A stretch of 64,000 nucleotides of DNA from Furcasterigmium furcatum (Eukaryota > Ascomycota > Sordariomycetes > Glomerellales > Plectosphaerellaceae). Below, piece after piece: positions 44,949 to 55,762 of the stretch (position 1 is the first letter of the stretch; the number at the start of each line of letters is the position of its first letter). Under the pieces are notes generated by a model that saw only the letters and a program-made list of their open reading frames with translations, was not told where the DNA came from and searched no databases. The translations under genes were made by a program, and so were the position numbers. The stretch is from NCBI GenBank assembly GCA_001599815.1, contig BCIA01000008.1, positions 620,001-684,000 on the forward strand, in the 5' to 3' direction.

Positions 44949-45944
44949 TGGATACCGGGGTGAGTATCGCGGAGAGAACAAAAAGCTGACGACTCCCTTA
45001 CAAACGCTGGTCTCGGAGTCCCGGAGTTCGTAGAAAGTCGCCGTATCTGCAAGTTGGTCACCAACTCCGGAAGTCCGCGTACAGCATTCAGGGAGCGGCT
45101 CCTATTCGCTCTTGATTGCGACTCACCGACGCCTCTTTCCAGCATGCATGCTCACCTTAGTAATCCCCCCAATCGTTTTTAGGTCCTTATCGCCGACATT
45201 CATTGTCCTTGAAGAAGAAGTACTAGTAGCAATCAGTGTCATCGCTTCCCGTCGGGCGGCCTTAAGGCGAGTGGGTACAGGGGGCGGGCGTCGTCGGCGT
45301 GAAGGCACTGTCGTTGGCTGCCGATCATTGGGAACCCATTCTAAGCGATGAGGTCGGCGTTGTCCGTGCGCGCCTGAATTACTGAGCACGCTGCGGAGAT
45401 TGTATATGCAGAGAGAGTGACGTCGCAAGTCGCGAATAACTTATATTGGACTCCTCAAAGATGTGATGTTCAAACTCACCTGATAATCCCTTTCGAAAAG
45501 ACGGAATAGACTCAGGTAGCGAGGCCGAAGCCTTTGGCAGCATACTCCAGTGGGGAACGAACCATCATGACTTCTCACAATGACTGCCCGCGTCGCATCG
45601 GAGCTTTTGTGGTGCTGAGCCTCTTCACGGGCCAGTATTTATAGTTACTTAAATCACAGCAAGTACCGCCCCTGAAGCAGTGTTGTGTGAACCAGATCTG
45701 ATTTTATACCAGCTTGTTACGCCGGAGCGAGGTAGACTGGGCAGGATAGTGACAGGGTTGGCCACGTGCATTCATTAAAGTTTTGTCGTCCGACTTCACA
45801 CGTCAATTCACCGGCTGCAAGTCGTGCCTCCTGTGTTCAAACCGCGGCATTTGCAATGAGAGCACATTCAGCTCTAGAACCTCTGATGAACCAACATGAA
45901 GTCAGCCGCTTCTGAGACGATATATACCACTACCGTCCTGGAGA
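44949..45944. other. Intergenic region
   Basis: Between the DJ-1-like promoter and the 3' end of the tail-anchored protein gene. A minus-strand frame around 45124-45260 is rich in Arg, Ser and Thr, but no gene could be completed. Confidence 0.35.
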
Positions 45945-47020
45945 TCAAACAGGAGCCATGAAGACAGCCCCAAGAAGCCCTGCCACTCCCCAGACAGTTG
46001 CTAGTGTGAGAAGAGAAGCACCCATGGTCGCCCTACCTCCGGGGGCGGCATTGCCGTTGTCTCCGTCCCCATTTCCGTTTCCGTCGCCATCGCCATCCCC
46101 ATCGCCGCCGCTGTTATCGCTTCCGCTGTCATCGTCATCGCCACCCCGCACCAGCAGGACCATGGGAATCTGCGTGTGGCCGGTGTAAAGCGTCGAGGAC
46201 GCGTATTCGATATCCTCCAAATCGTCGCCGGAACCGGATGTCTCCTCTCCGAAGACGAGAGTCCGGGTGAACGCGATCTCCGGCGGCGACGTGCCCGTCG
46301 CGCTATGGTCGGTGCCGGTGATGACCTCGTTGACGTACGTGAAGGTGTTGGGAACGTCGACGCCCCATTCGGAGTGAATGGGGGCGCAGAGGGTCGAGCT
46401 CTGGATGGACTCGATCGGGAAGTTGGAGTAGCAGGCTCCGTATTCCCAGACGGTGTAGCCGCTGGATGTGATGGTCAGAAACAGCGGAGCATCTAGTTGG
46501 ATATGGAGGCTCATTCTCACCTGGGGCAGCACGCGACGACGGTTTCTCCCTCGTGGAGAGCCTGCGCCAGCTTGTTGGGCCACGGGTCGGACGTGGGAAT
46601 GGGCTCGACCTCCGTCGTCCCGGGCCTGATGCCGACGGTGAATTCGGTCATGGAGAAGACGCCGGTGGCGCTGATGGAGCCGTCGTCGCCCTTCTCGGCG
46701 ATGCCGGCCGTCGTCCAAGATGCGGGACAGTGGAGGCCCGGGGAATAATAATTCACGAAGCTGAGCGGGTTGCCGGAATCGGTGTTGGACCGGATCTGCT
46801 CGTCGATTTCCTCGCCGTCCGGAAGGCAGTTGCCGTATCTCGGGGCGCCCTCCCAGTCGTCAAAGTCGCATAGCTCGTAGAACTGCGGCGGATGCGGTAC
46901 TTCGGTGAGTGCGACGCCTGCCAGGCGGATGCCAGTTGTGCACGATGCCGGTGCCGTCCATGTCGTCGTCATGGGACCGAGATTGGTCAGATCCATACCG
47001 TTGAGCGTCGAGGTAGGCAT
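45945..47020 (-). CDS. Extracellular-type protein with C-terminal membrane anchor, unknown
   Basis: Predicted exons on the minus strand are 46521-47020 and 45945-46461 (338 residues). The start MPTSTLNGMDLTNLGPM lacks a classical signal peptide. The central part is rich in Cys, Thr and Pro (CPASWTTAG, ETVVACCPSGYTVWEYGACYS), as in fungal proteins that combine a Cys-rich ectodomain with one membrane helix. A low-complexity GDGDGDGNGNGDGDNGN run precedes a single hydrophobic segment near the C-terminus (LLTLATVWGVAGLLGAVFM), only two residues from the end. That terminus could be a GPI signal or a tail anchor. No enzyme motif is seen. Many fungi carry this family near the cell surface; the function is unknown. 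Confidence 0.65.
46053..46112. repeat. Hexanucleotide-like repeat coding Asp/Gly/Asn
   Basis: On the minus strand, alternating GGCGATGGNGAT-type units encode the acidic Gly-rich run before the membrane anchor. Length polymorphism would be in frame. Confidence 0.6.
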
Positions 47021-47573
47021 GTTGATATCTGCACGGTGGTGCAACTCGCGATGGCTTCAAGTTGTTCGTTCGGCTGTCGGCTGTGGTGGTGCAGGACTGG
47101 AAGCAAAAAATGAGCTTTTGCGAAGGAAAACAATGAAGGCCAGGCATTCGGGACGAGAACAGGATTCAGCCTGGTACTAGTAGCCTTCCATCTTACGCTT
47201 GGCTGGGCATCAGATCAAACCGTCGCCTCACACGCGCCCACCAGGCAATGACAGAAGGGCGTCAATTCCGTAACATCCTCACGAATCATTGGCCTGAAGG
47301 GGCCCTAAGCTTTAGCCAAATTGGAAAGTACATGGGCTTCAGGTGCACAGCCTCGCGATGGTGCGAATATGGGGTCGTGGCTCGGGAGGTTGTTCGGCCG
47401 GGCTGATGCTTGGCAACGTCTACCGGGTCGGGAAGATCTGCGATCTCAGAACGCCCGTGCCCGACCGCTCGCTGTTGGACGGGCTGGACCCTAGGAAACC
47501 AACTTGCATTGATTATGGGCAGAAAAGACTAGCATAGCCCCCCTGTACGTCCATAGCCTCCTCCACCAGTCGA
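47021..47573. other. Intergenic region
   Basis: Promoter of the tail-anchored protein gene on its left and 3' flank of the CBM1-pectate lyase on its right, both read on the minus strand. No other structure is recognised. Confidence 0.4.
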
Positions 47574-49396
47574 TCACTGATACGTCCCAGGCACAAGCGA
47601 GTTAACATACAGCTCCAAGTTGGTGTACCCGCTCGCTGTGATCCGCATGGCATCCGAGGCATCATTGGGGTTCAGGCCATTGGCCCTCTCCCAGGCATCG
47701 GGAATACCATCACCGTCCGCGTCGGCCGGGGCAGTGCCTCCACGAATCGTTCCGGGGCCGCCCATCGCGGACTCGTTGTCAATGAGGGCACCCTGGCGTC
47801 CCCAGCTGCGCAGCTGCGCGACGAGAGCCGTGTCGACGCCGTCGCGAACGGGCCTGGTGCATCCCGCACGCGAGCTGACGTGCTCGACGGCGGCCTGGGG
47901 GGTCAGGAGGGTCGCAGGGCCGGGGTAGTCGAACTTGCTGCTCTGGATGGCCATGTTGGAGTAGCAGGTCGTCGAGACGCAGAGGGCGCTTCCACCAAGG
48001 GCGCCGTTCTTGTCCGAGTCGTAGAAGTTGTTCGAGACGTCTGGGGACGTTTAGTAGGTGTCAAGCTATGCTTGTTCAGGAGAGAATCGACTTACATCCA
48101 CGGAAGTTAGCATTGCCACGAGTGAACGCGGTCACGCTGGTGCTGGGGCCTGAGATGAAGTAGTTATTGATGATGTTGGCGTAGCTGGCGCCAGCGCTGT
48201 CTCCGGCGATGTAGCCGCCACCGCCTCCCCAGTTGTAGATGACCTGGGTCGAGGCATTAGTAAAGGACTTCTTTCTCCGCGGTGGATCAACTCACGTTGT
48301 TCTGGAAGTCATTGACTCCCTTGACCTTCGGGTTACGCGTGTTGTTGTCGATGTACAGGTTCCGGAAGAGGCTGATGCCGCCGTCCGTCTCCATCAGTCC
48401 GCCGCAGGAGTGAGTCTGCAGACCCTGAGCGATGATGGAATCCTGCACCGTGATGTTGGCAGCAGTGCCGCTAATGGAGAAGTTCTCGTCACGACCCCAC
48501 GAAACGCTGACGTGGTCGAAGATCATGTTGTTCCCCTGGGCGATGGTGATGGCGTCCTTGCCGGAGTCGCCTCCTCGGCCCATGCGGATGCGGATGTAGC
48601 GAGTGATGGTGTTGTGGGCGTTGGACCACGACCAGCCGTTTCCATAGACAGTGATTCCCTGACATCGAGTGAGTTGAAGGCCAACGAGAGATGCGGCTTA
48701 ACACGACTTACATCACCAGGTGCGGTCTGGCCGGCGATGTAGATGTTCCTCGACACGACAAGGCGCGCGTTGATGTTGATCACACCGCCGACAGTGAAAA
48801 CGACGATGCGGTTTGGCTGGGAGACGGCGTCACGGAGGGAGCCAGCACCAGAGTCGCTGTGGTTGTCAGTATTCGGATCAGGCCAGATCTGAGTAGGCCT
48901 GGGAAGCTTACTTGAGGTTCGTGACCTTGTAGACCGAGCCGGTGCGGCCGCCGACGGCGTTTCTCCCAAGCCCCTCGGCTCCGGGGAAAGCCGATGCCCG
49001 GCCAGCTGGAGGGCTCGGAGGTTGGGTGGTAGTGGGAGGCTGGGCGGTAGTGGGAGGTGGCGCGTTTGTCGTGGTCGTCGTCACAGCCGGGGGAGCCTTT
49101 ACATTGTCTCAGCAACCCCGTGTCCACAAGAAACCTTCGATCTCTTTTGACTTACCGAGCCCTGCAAACATTGGGAGTACCACTCATTGGTGACGACGCA
49201 AGTGCTGCCAGAGACACAGCAAGTCGGTCCCGTCCACCCGGAGCCACCGCATTGACCCCTGAGAAGCCCCGTCAGTCGACTTCAGATAATATGCTTTGCG
49301 ACGAAGTGCTCACCAAAGTGCGGCGCAAGACTGGGCAGAGGCGCCACCTGCAAGTGCAACGCCCGTAGCGAGAACCTGGAGAGTCGAGACCTTCAT
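47574..49396 (-). CDS. Secreted pectate lyase with N-terminal CBM1
   Basis: Predicted exons on the minus strand are 49314-49396, 49156-49258, 48912-49096, 48712-48856, 48296-48658, 48096-48243 and 47574-48040 (497 residues). Every junction preserves frame. The signal peptide is MKVSTLQVLATGVALAGGASA. A CBM1 cellulose-binding module follows, ALWGQCGGSGWTGPTCC ... YSQCLQG, and a Thr/Pro linker. The catalytic beta-helix begins AFPGAEGLGRNAVGG and contains SGAGSLRDAV, NIYIAGQTAPGDGITVYGN, IIFDHVSVSWG-like MIFDHVSVSWGRDE and NNTRNPKVKG. The order matches the GAEGxGR type of pectate lyase relatives (PL1 superfamily). It probably attacks pectin while bound to cellulose in plant walls. The C-terminal DADGDGIPDAWERANGLNPND is a calcium-binding, dockerin/thrombospondin-like loop. 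Confidence 0.92.
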
Positions 49397-52300
49397 GTTG
49401 GACAGACAGCCTAGGCAGATGTAGAAACAAGCACCACAAGCAACGGGAGGTGGAGATTGCTAGTACCAAGCTTTAAATATCCAGAAAGGCGACAATCCTG
49501 TCAGACAAGGCTTCGGGGACGAGCTCCAAACGGATCTCGGAACGAGATTTCAGGACTCGATGTGGGCACATCGCCAGGGTTGGCGAGATGGTTACCCATG
49601 AAGGTGTCTCGTGCAGGCATCACCCCATGAACAGGTCGAATCCGGGTCAATCCCCCGTGGCTCGATATTGCGAGGGCATTTGTCGTGACGCTATCGCCGG
49701 AGTTGGCCAGGACTCGTGCAAGTTCCGTTCCCGAAGAGGATGGCGACAGGGGATCAATTGGTGGAATCGGGCATTTAACAATCAACCCGTGGCTCTGGAC
49801 TCGATCGGCACTCTATTGGGCCTGATTGATTGGGCCGGCAAGAGGCGACATCTCCTACCAGCGATTCATGTATTTCGGTGCTCGCGCGTTAGAAACTCCG
49901 GGGTGCATTGCCCGAGACTGCGAGTCTAGCTCGTTCCCTTTTCAGTGCCAGAGGATCCATCTGAGCGCAGTCCAGTTGTATAAAGACGGCCTTGGCTCAG
50001 CTTATCAGGAGGAGCTAAGGTCAATTGCATCTGTCCCGATATTGCTGGGCTGCGTAGTGGTAGCGAAAGTCTCCGTCACTCGTTCTGACAGTCAGGTAAG
50101 ATGGACGAGACGAGTGAGACGAGACAGAGAAATTCGTTTCTACTCTCACCCCCCAAGTAATGATCCTGCAGCGCCCCCAATAGCGACTGGGAGCCTTCCT
50201 CCTTCTACCTCGAGGCTTCTCACCTTTCGGGATTGAATCTGGATTTAAACGCCACTCGAACCCACCCGCTATAGTGACCCAATCCAGCAACTTGCGAAGC
50301 ACGACTTCGTCCAATTCGAATACCGTTCAGTAGTGGTCCTGGCAGAAGCCTGCCATTCTGCCGCCTCTGCCCCCGCTTCGATTGGTACCAGACCTCACAA
50401 GGGAGCTGCACGCGGCCGCGAAAACTGCCGCGAGGGCCTGGGCCTGAAAGTTGCACGCCGACAGTGGGTAGCGAAGTGCGCACCACTGATGAAGGCCAGA
50501 GTCGGGTCAGTGATGCAGAAGATGTCTTCGTGTTGATTGCCCCCGTCCTTGGCGTCGGCAGTGATGACAACCTTCTCATCTGCATTTGGGTGACTCGAAT
50601 CTGATGGTTGCTCTCGCTGAGTGGCTCTGATCTGCAAGCTGCGAATCAGACCTGGATATGTTTCGGTTCTTCTTAGGTTTGGATGATATGTAGTCTGCTG
50701 CCATGGCCACCATTGACACGTTCTCATGATTTATCTGGTTACTTAGTCAACCGTGGTCTCTTCCGCGCTCTGACGAACCCTCGCACCGTTGTTATTCGAC
50801 TCTTTAGTAATCCCCATGGCACAGAAGAGGCCTGTATCATGAGCACCGTCTTGCCAATGAAGTATTCCGGCGTGCGGTACTGCCCAGCATGGGTTACCAG
50901 GGCCAGGAACATGAGATTGCAGAACATAACGTGATCCTACCTCGCCTGCAATCCTGGGGCCTGAGCATCGCTGACATCTAGTTTTGGTCACTGAATGATT
51001 GACTAAACCAAGCCAAAATTGCCAATACGGCCGTTGCCGTGTGTTCTGAATGTTACTATTCGCCTTAGTAAAGTTAGCCCGATGGCATTGTTGATGAGAT
51101 GGTTGAATTTCGGGTCAGGGTGCTCGATCTTTGTGTACGATGTGACGGGTATTCCGTGGGTCACTGATAAGCTATAGGGAGAGGAAGACAGAGTGGAAGC
51201 GCTGCGGAAACATTTTGGGATCTTCCCATTAGAGGACCAGCAAGTCGCTATTCGGGGAACCGTTGTCGAGCTTCACGCTGTCAATAAGTACAGAGAAGTA
51301 GAGAAGAGAGTACCGCTTAAGCCCGCAACAAATTTTAGTTATAATAGACCAGCGGATACGTCCTATTTTCCATCTCTCGGCGCTCATCGGTACGCCGCCT
51401 CGCTACTTTTCCGATTGGGTGACGTAGGTCTATGAGATGTTTTTTCCTTGCCTGGTCTTGATGGCTGCAGATGGGGATCTTGGGAGGTGGGTGAGCGGAG
51501 TGGCCCCGCCGCTCTCCGATCACCTCTAACCTGGTTGCTACACTGTCAAGGACAGCTGCTGACAGACCTTGACCCAAACCTCGCTCAAATGAGGAGGTTG
51601 TCGGCCGAGGGTGAGCATGGTTGCCACTTGCATTGCTCATACCCATAGGGCCCCTCGACGGGGTGCAGGGCGCTGGGCTGATGTCGGCGCTTTCCTGGGG
51701 CTTAAAATCTAGTAACACCGAGATTATGAATCCCCCTTGTCGCATCTCGCGTGAAAAAACCTTCGTAGGCGTCAAGTCCTGACAAACGCATCTTGGATGC
51801 TCTGGTTGCTCGGTTCAGGTTCTCCACTTACCCGAGCACATCTCGGGTTTTCTATGGGGCTCCGAGAACCGATCCATTCAGTCTTAGATACGAGGTACAT
51901 CGTATCCATGCCGAGAAGTCTCGCACCGAGTGAGCAGCCTGGTGCCTCTTGGCATGCCTCGGTGGGAGGGTTCTCATGTCATGCCGTATCTTCCCCTCCC
52001 TGTTTTCACTGGCAGAGGTAATCAGTCCAAACCCGAACTGGAGCCTTGGCCCAGACTAATCCATTGGGTTTGCGACCTGTTAGGCCACGATGTAGCTTTG
52101 AGCACGGGGCTCCTATCTTGATGGACAAGACCTGAGCTTTCCAGACAGAACCGTAGGCCGAGAAGCCCCCCAATACAAGACCTCTTACCATGAAGGCCAA
52201 CAGGCAAATCCGCCTAGCCTTCCCCGTCCCCGCTCGACAGAACGCTTGCATTTCTTGGATTATGTACGAGTGGCCCCAAGGACCCCAGGATCTCTGGCTA

Positions 52301-52734
52301 GGTCCCCCATGGGGCCCTCATATTCGGACCGAGGCCAGTGGCACTGTCTAGAGAACCTAGTATCGCCTGCGATGGACTCCAGCCACGGTGCAATGGATCA
52401 ATCAAATTGCCGCCTAGCAGTCACAGACCGGGCGTACCACGGGAAATTCAAGCGGGGAGGGCAGCCGGGGGAAAAGAAGACGGAGCTACGCCAAGTAAAC
52501 CCGGACTTCGTCGAGGGCTGGGCCAAAGGGGGCCAACGAAAAGTTCAGGGAGTCAGGCATGGGGTGATGATGATGCGTTATAGACTATAAGAACGAGGGG
52601 AATTAGCACTCACAGTTCCACCCAGTCCTTTGTGTTCTTCATACCCATCGTCCTCCCCGGCAACGACCCAAATCACTTACGACGTCAACAAGAAGTCTCT
52701 TACCCCCAGAATCTCTGGCTCCAAGATCAAGAGA
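49397..52734. other. Gene-poor region, 3.3 kb
   Basis: The longest stretch without a confident gene. It starts with the promoter of the CBM1-lyase, which has a TTTAAATAT element near 49473. A minus-strand segment around 50470-50927 has protein-like pieces in different frames (listed as a possible relic). No transposon ends, tRNA, long direct or inverted repeats were recognised by eye. Confidence 0.4.
50440..50927 (-). pseudogene. Possible decayed or small secreted-protein gene
   Basis: ATG 50927 opens a frame reading MFCNLMFLALVTHAGQY, which resembles a signal peptide. Nearby frames on the same strand read GLFCAMGITKESNNNG and, further on, NADEKVVITADAKDGGNQ followed by HEDIFCITDPTLAFISGAHF. 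The last two pieces could be joined through a GTGCGA donor and an ATGCAG acceptor, but the signal-like start is out of frame with the next piece. I cannot build an intact gene, so a relic of a small Cys-containing secreted protein is the best reading. No family is recognised. Confidence 0.25.
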
Positions 52735-54104
52735 ATGAGCCGGTAAGAAAACGCAAGCTGCATTCCAGTGAAAGCGAGGTCTCCAAACTGACGGAATGTC
52801 GCAGCACCATCTCTCTGCTGGCGTGCTCCTTGACGGTCCTCGCCGCGAGTCTCTCGCGTCCGGCATCTCACACGAAGACCTTGTTCCACCAGGACCTTGA
52901 GTTTGGGGTGGCGCCGAACACCATAACTGTCGATGGCAAGCGCTTACTGACGGCAAAGGCTGCATTGGCTGTGGGGGAGCCCTCGACGACCAAGGCGCTC
53001 ACGTCGCTGCTCAAGGACGCCGATGGCTGGCTTAACTATGGGCCATGGACAGTCATGAGTAAGAACGGGACTGCCCCGACGGGGGACAAGCACGATTTTA
53101 TGGTCCAGAATGCGTACTTCTGGCCCTCGCCTGGATCGCCTGACGGGTGCCCATACGTGCCTCGTGACGGCGTACCCAATCCCGACGTGTCCGTGACAGA
53201 CGACCTCGGTCTGCGACGGACGCTCGAGTCCAGCTGGATCCTCGCCCTGGCTTGGTACTACACTGGCAATGAAGCATATGCTGAACACGCGAGTCTCATC
53301 CTGAGGACCTGGTTCCTCGAGGAAGAAACCAAGATGAACCCCAACATGGACTACGGCTCGTGGCTTCCGTGTATGGAGCCGGAAGACAACCCCTATTCTT
53401 TCGCCGCGCTCATCGGTTTCTCTTCTCGCATCAGTTTTGCTATCGATGCCATCCGGATCCTCGAGTCAACCCAGGCCCCAGGATGGTCTGCGCAGGACAC
53501 CTCTCTCATGGAGGCCTGGTGTCGGGGGATGATTGACTGGCTCCTCGAGTCCCCTGTCGGCAGCCAGACTCTTTTGGGCTTCAACAACCACGGCCTATAC
53601 GCGCACCTGGCTGGCATCAACATGGGAATGTACATCGGAGACAATCATCTAGCCCGCAAGCTCCTCCACAATGTAACATACCTCATTGACGACGGCATCA
53701 CCGCCAACGGCTCGCAGCCACACGAGCTGATCAGGACCCAGGCCTTCCACTACTCCATGTTCACCCTGGTGGGCTACACCCGAGTCATCGCCATGGGTGA
53801 AAAGCTCTGCATCGACCTATGGCAACACGTCGGGCCAGAGGGCCAGACCGTCGAGAAGGGCATCGAGTTTCTTATTCCCGCGGCGCTCAACGGCACTGAT
53901 GTCTGGCCGTACCCCGAGAACATTCACTTTCGACGCGCGGCTCCCAACGATCTCTTCCACTTTGCCGCCGAGAGAGGCAATCAAATGGCCCTTGACGCGC
54001 TGACAAGCTGTCGGCTCGAGGAGCCATCGTTGGGAGACCGGTGGCCTATCCGTCCCGCGCCGCAGGAACTGGAAGCCTCGAGCATTCTCGAGCCGTCAGA
54101 TTAG
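52735..54104 (+). CDS. Secreted alginate-lyase-family (PF05426-like) polysaccharide lyase
   Basis: Predicted exons are 52735-52742 and 52805-54104 (435 residues). The first coding exon is only 8 bases, ATG AGC CG, joined over a 62-base intron to give MSRTISLLACSLTVLAASLS, a good signal peptide. Reading upstream without this intron offers no ATG. The body shows NAYFWPSPGSPDGCPYVPRDG, the NAYxWP..PYxxRDG signature of the alginate lyase superfamily fold, then SWILALAWYYTGNEAYAEHA, TWFLEEETKMNPN, and FNNHGLYAHLAGINMGMY with the catalytic Asn-His pair. RTQAFHYSMFTLVGYTRVI follows. It is an alpha/alpha-toroid enzyme acting on uronic-acid polymers; in soil or plant fungi the real substrate may be glucuronan or pectic material rather than alginate. 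Confidence 0.85.
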
Positions 54105-54339
54105 TGGTAGCAAATGAATCTATACAAGTTTTAATAGACTCATCATGCACCAAGAAGCCTTCGTCCGCGGGCAAAATCTAATCACTATAAGTATCACACA
54201 CGCCTAGCCGTAACACCATGGGCTAACGGGGGGATTGGGGCTGTGATCTACTGCCATCCACTTGCACCGAAACCCCGTGGTCTTCCCGGCAGGATTCACA
54301 GCAATACCTCTTGGGCCCACACGCAACTGTTTAAACCTA
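54105..54339. other. Intergenic region
   Basis: Short flank between the alginate-lyase-family gene and the multicopper-oxidase relic. It may contain further decayed oxidase sequence, but nothing can be recognised with confidence. Confidence 0.35.
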
Positions 54340-54830
54340 CTATAGAGCTGGAGCCCTGACATGCCGGGCTTGGAGCCGCCTGCTGACAACACCCTCATCA
54401 ACGACCGAAACGTCTTCAACTGCTCTGGCGACATGGCGGCCCGCTGACACTTCCACACACTGTCTACGCTCCACCAAAGAACGACGCACTATTGTGGATG
54501 ATGCCTGACCAAGAGGACGCATTGGGCACCGACGCGTGCGGCTTCAGCGCAAACGATCAATTCATAGTATCTTGTGACGACGGCCAGCCCGCGCAGCTCG
54601 CCAGCAGCGCCGTGCAGGACATGATGGCGCACCCATGGCATCTACACGGTAGGCCACTAGCCTACATCCCGTCCACCCGGAGCACGCACGCACAGCTAAC
54701 ACCCAGACTACTCGCAGGCCAGAATTTTCAAGTTGTGGGCGAATTTGGCAGAGGGGAGACTACCTGGAACCTGGACCCTTGGCAGAGGAGATTCAGGCGG
54801 GGTTTAATACGTCTGTATAGCTTAGTTACA
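54340..54830 (+). pseudogene. Decayed multicopper oxidase (laccase-like) fragment
   Basis: Two oxidase blocks survive on the + strand. The first (about 54361-54447) reads PPADNTLINDRNVFNCSG and then stops at TGA 54445. The second (about 54492-54790) contains MMAHPWHLHG, the copper-binding HPxHLHG motif, split by an intron (54649-54717) exactly where fungal laccase genes often are, then QNFQVVGEFGRGETTWNL. The expected histidine after HLHG is replaced by glutamine, which removes a copper ligand. The N-terminal cupredoxin domains and the HCH C-terminal motif are missing, and in-frame stops separate the pieces. This is a degraded gene, not an active enzyme. Confidence 0.6.
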
Positions 54831-54877
54831 GCCATAACAAACTCGAAACAACACCGTAGAAAATTTTGGAGTTGGAT

Positions 54878-55762
54878 TCAACTTCCACCGCGAGTCCCGG
54901 GCCAGTTATAAGGGGGAACATCGATAGGAGGCAGTGGTGTAAAGGGGTAGGGCTGGTTGCTGCGACACGCCATGACAGTCATGCGGAACATGGCGAGGTT
55001 TCTGCCCAGGTGCAGGTGTCGTCTCTCCGCGGGAATCGTCGAGGGCCGCCTGATGGGAAACCTGCTGACGTCAAAGCTGCGCCTGTTCTCCCATCCCCAG
55101 ACCTTGACCAGGTTGACCATGTCGATGGCGTCGCGACCGACCGCGTGGATATCGGTGAGCTCGATGGGCATCCTGATGATGTTCCAGCCCTCGCTGTCGT
55201 GTGGCAGGACGCCTTGGGCCCTCCACCAGTCGACGTTGTCCGCCGAGACCGCTTCCGTGTTCAGCTCCAGCATCATTGTCAGGGCATCTATGGCGTTGTC
55301 GTGGTAGTTCTGCACGGTCCCGGGTTTGTCGCGATCTTCGTTGAACGCGTTCAGGACATACGTGATGAAGTCGGTGTAGATGTCTCTGTTGTTCCCAGCT
55401 CCGTGGATGAGCCTCGGGAGGTCCCAGTCGATGACATTCCTGAGGCTCCGGCTCCAGAGGTTTTCCGAGATGATCCTGACTGACATGGCAGTGGTGCTCT
55501 CGTCCACCCTCATTCCGCCCACATAGCCTCCCCGCCTCCCGTGTGTGGTGCGTGACAGGAACTCGTCAAAGGTGCACTTGGGCGACACGCGACATCCCTC
55601 GCCTCCGATTGTCGTCCATCCTTGATTGGTCTCCCACTCGTTGAGATAGCCGTAGTAGAAGAAGAGAGCCAGCGGCGCGGCCAGGCGGCCCTCGCCTTGG
55701 AACTGTGCCGCTGCGACGGCGGCGAAGACCAGCAGAGCAAAGACGAGAGACGAAGAGAACAT
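54878..55762 (-). CDS. Secreted protein of unknown function
   Basis: Single exon, 294 residues. The signal peptide MFSSSLVFALLVFAAVAAA is clear. The mature part has few cysteines (three or four), many Trp/Tyr/Asn residues and blocks such as FFYYGYLNEWETNQGWTTIGG, WSRSLRNVIDWDLPRLIHG, NNRDIYTDFITYVLNAF, YHDNAIDALTMMLELN and SADNVDWWRAQGVLPHD. The end is Pro-rich (PYPFTPLPPIDVPPYNWPG). I recognise no domain. It is head-to-head with the large LysM-GH18 chitinase, sharing a 760-base promoter, and a LysM protein follows. This suggests co-expression with chitin-directed secreted proteins; a partner, inhibitor or protective role are all guesses. Confidence 0.8.
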   Translation of the reverse strand: MFSSSLVFALLVFAAVAAAQFQGEGRLAAPLALFFYYGYLNEWETNQGWTTIGGEGCRVSPKCTFDEFLSRTTHGRRGGYVGGMRVDESTTAMSVRIISENLWSRSLRNVIDWDLPRLIHGAGNNRDIYTDFITYVLNAFNEDRDKPGTVQNYHDNAIDALTMMLELNTEAVSADNVDWWRAQGVLPHDSEGWNIIRMPIELTDIHAVGRDAIDMVNLVKVWGWENRRSFDVSRFPIRRPSTIPAERRHLHLGRNLAMFRMTVMACRSNQPYPFTPLPPIDVPPYNWPGTRGGS

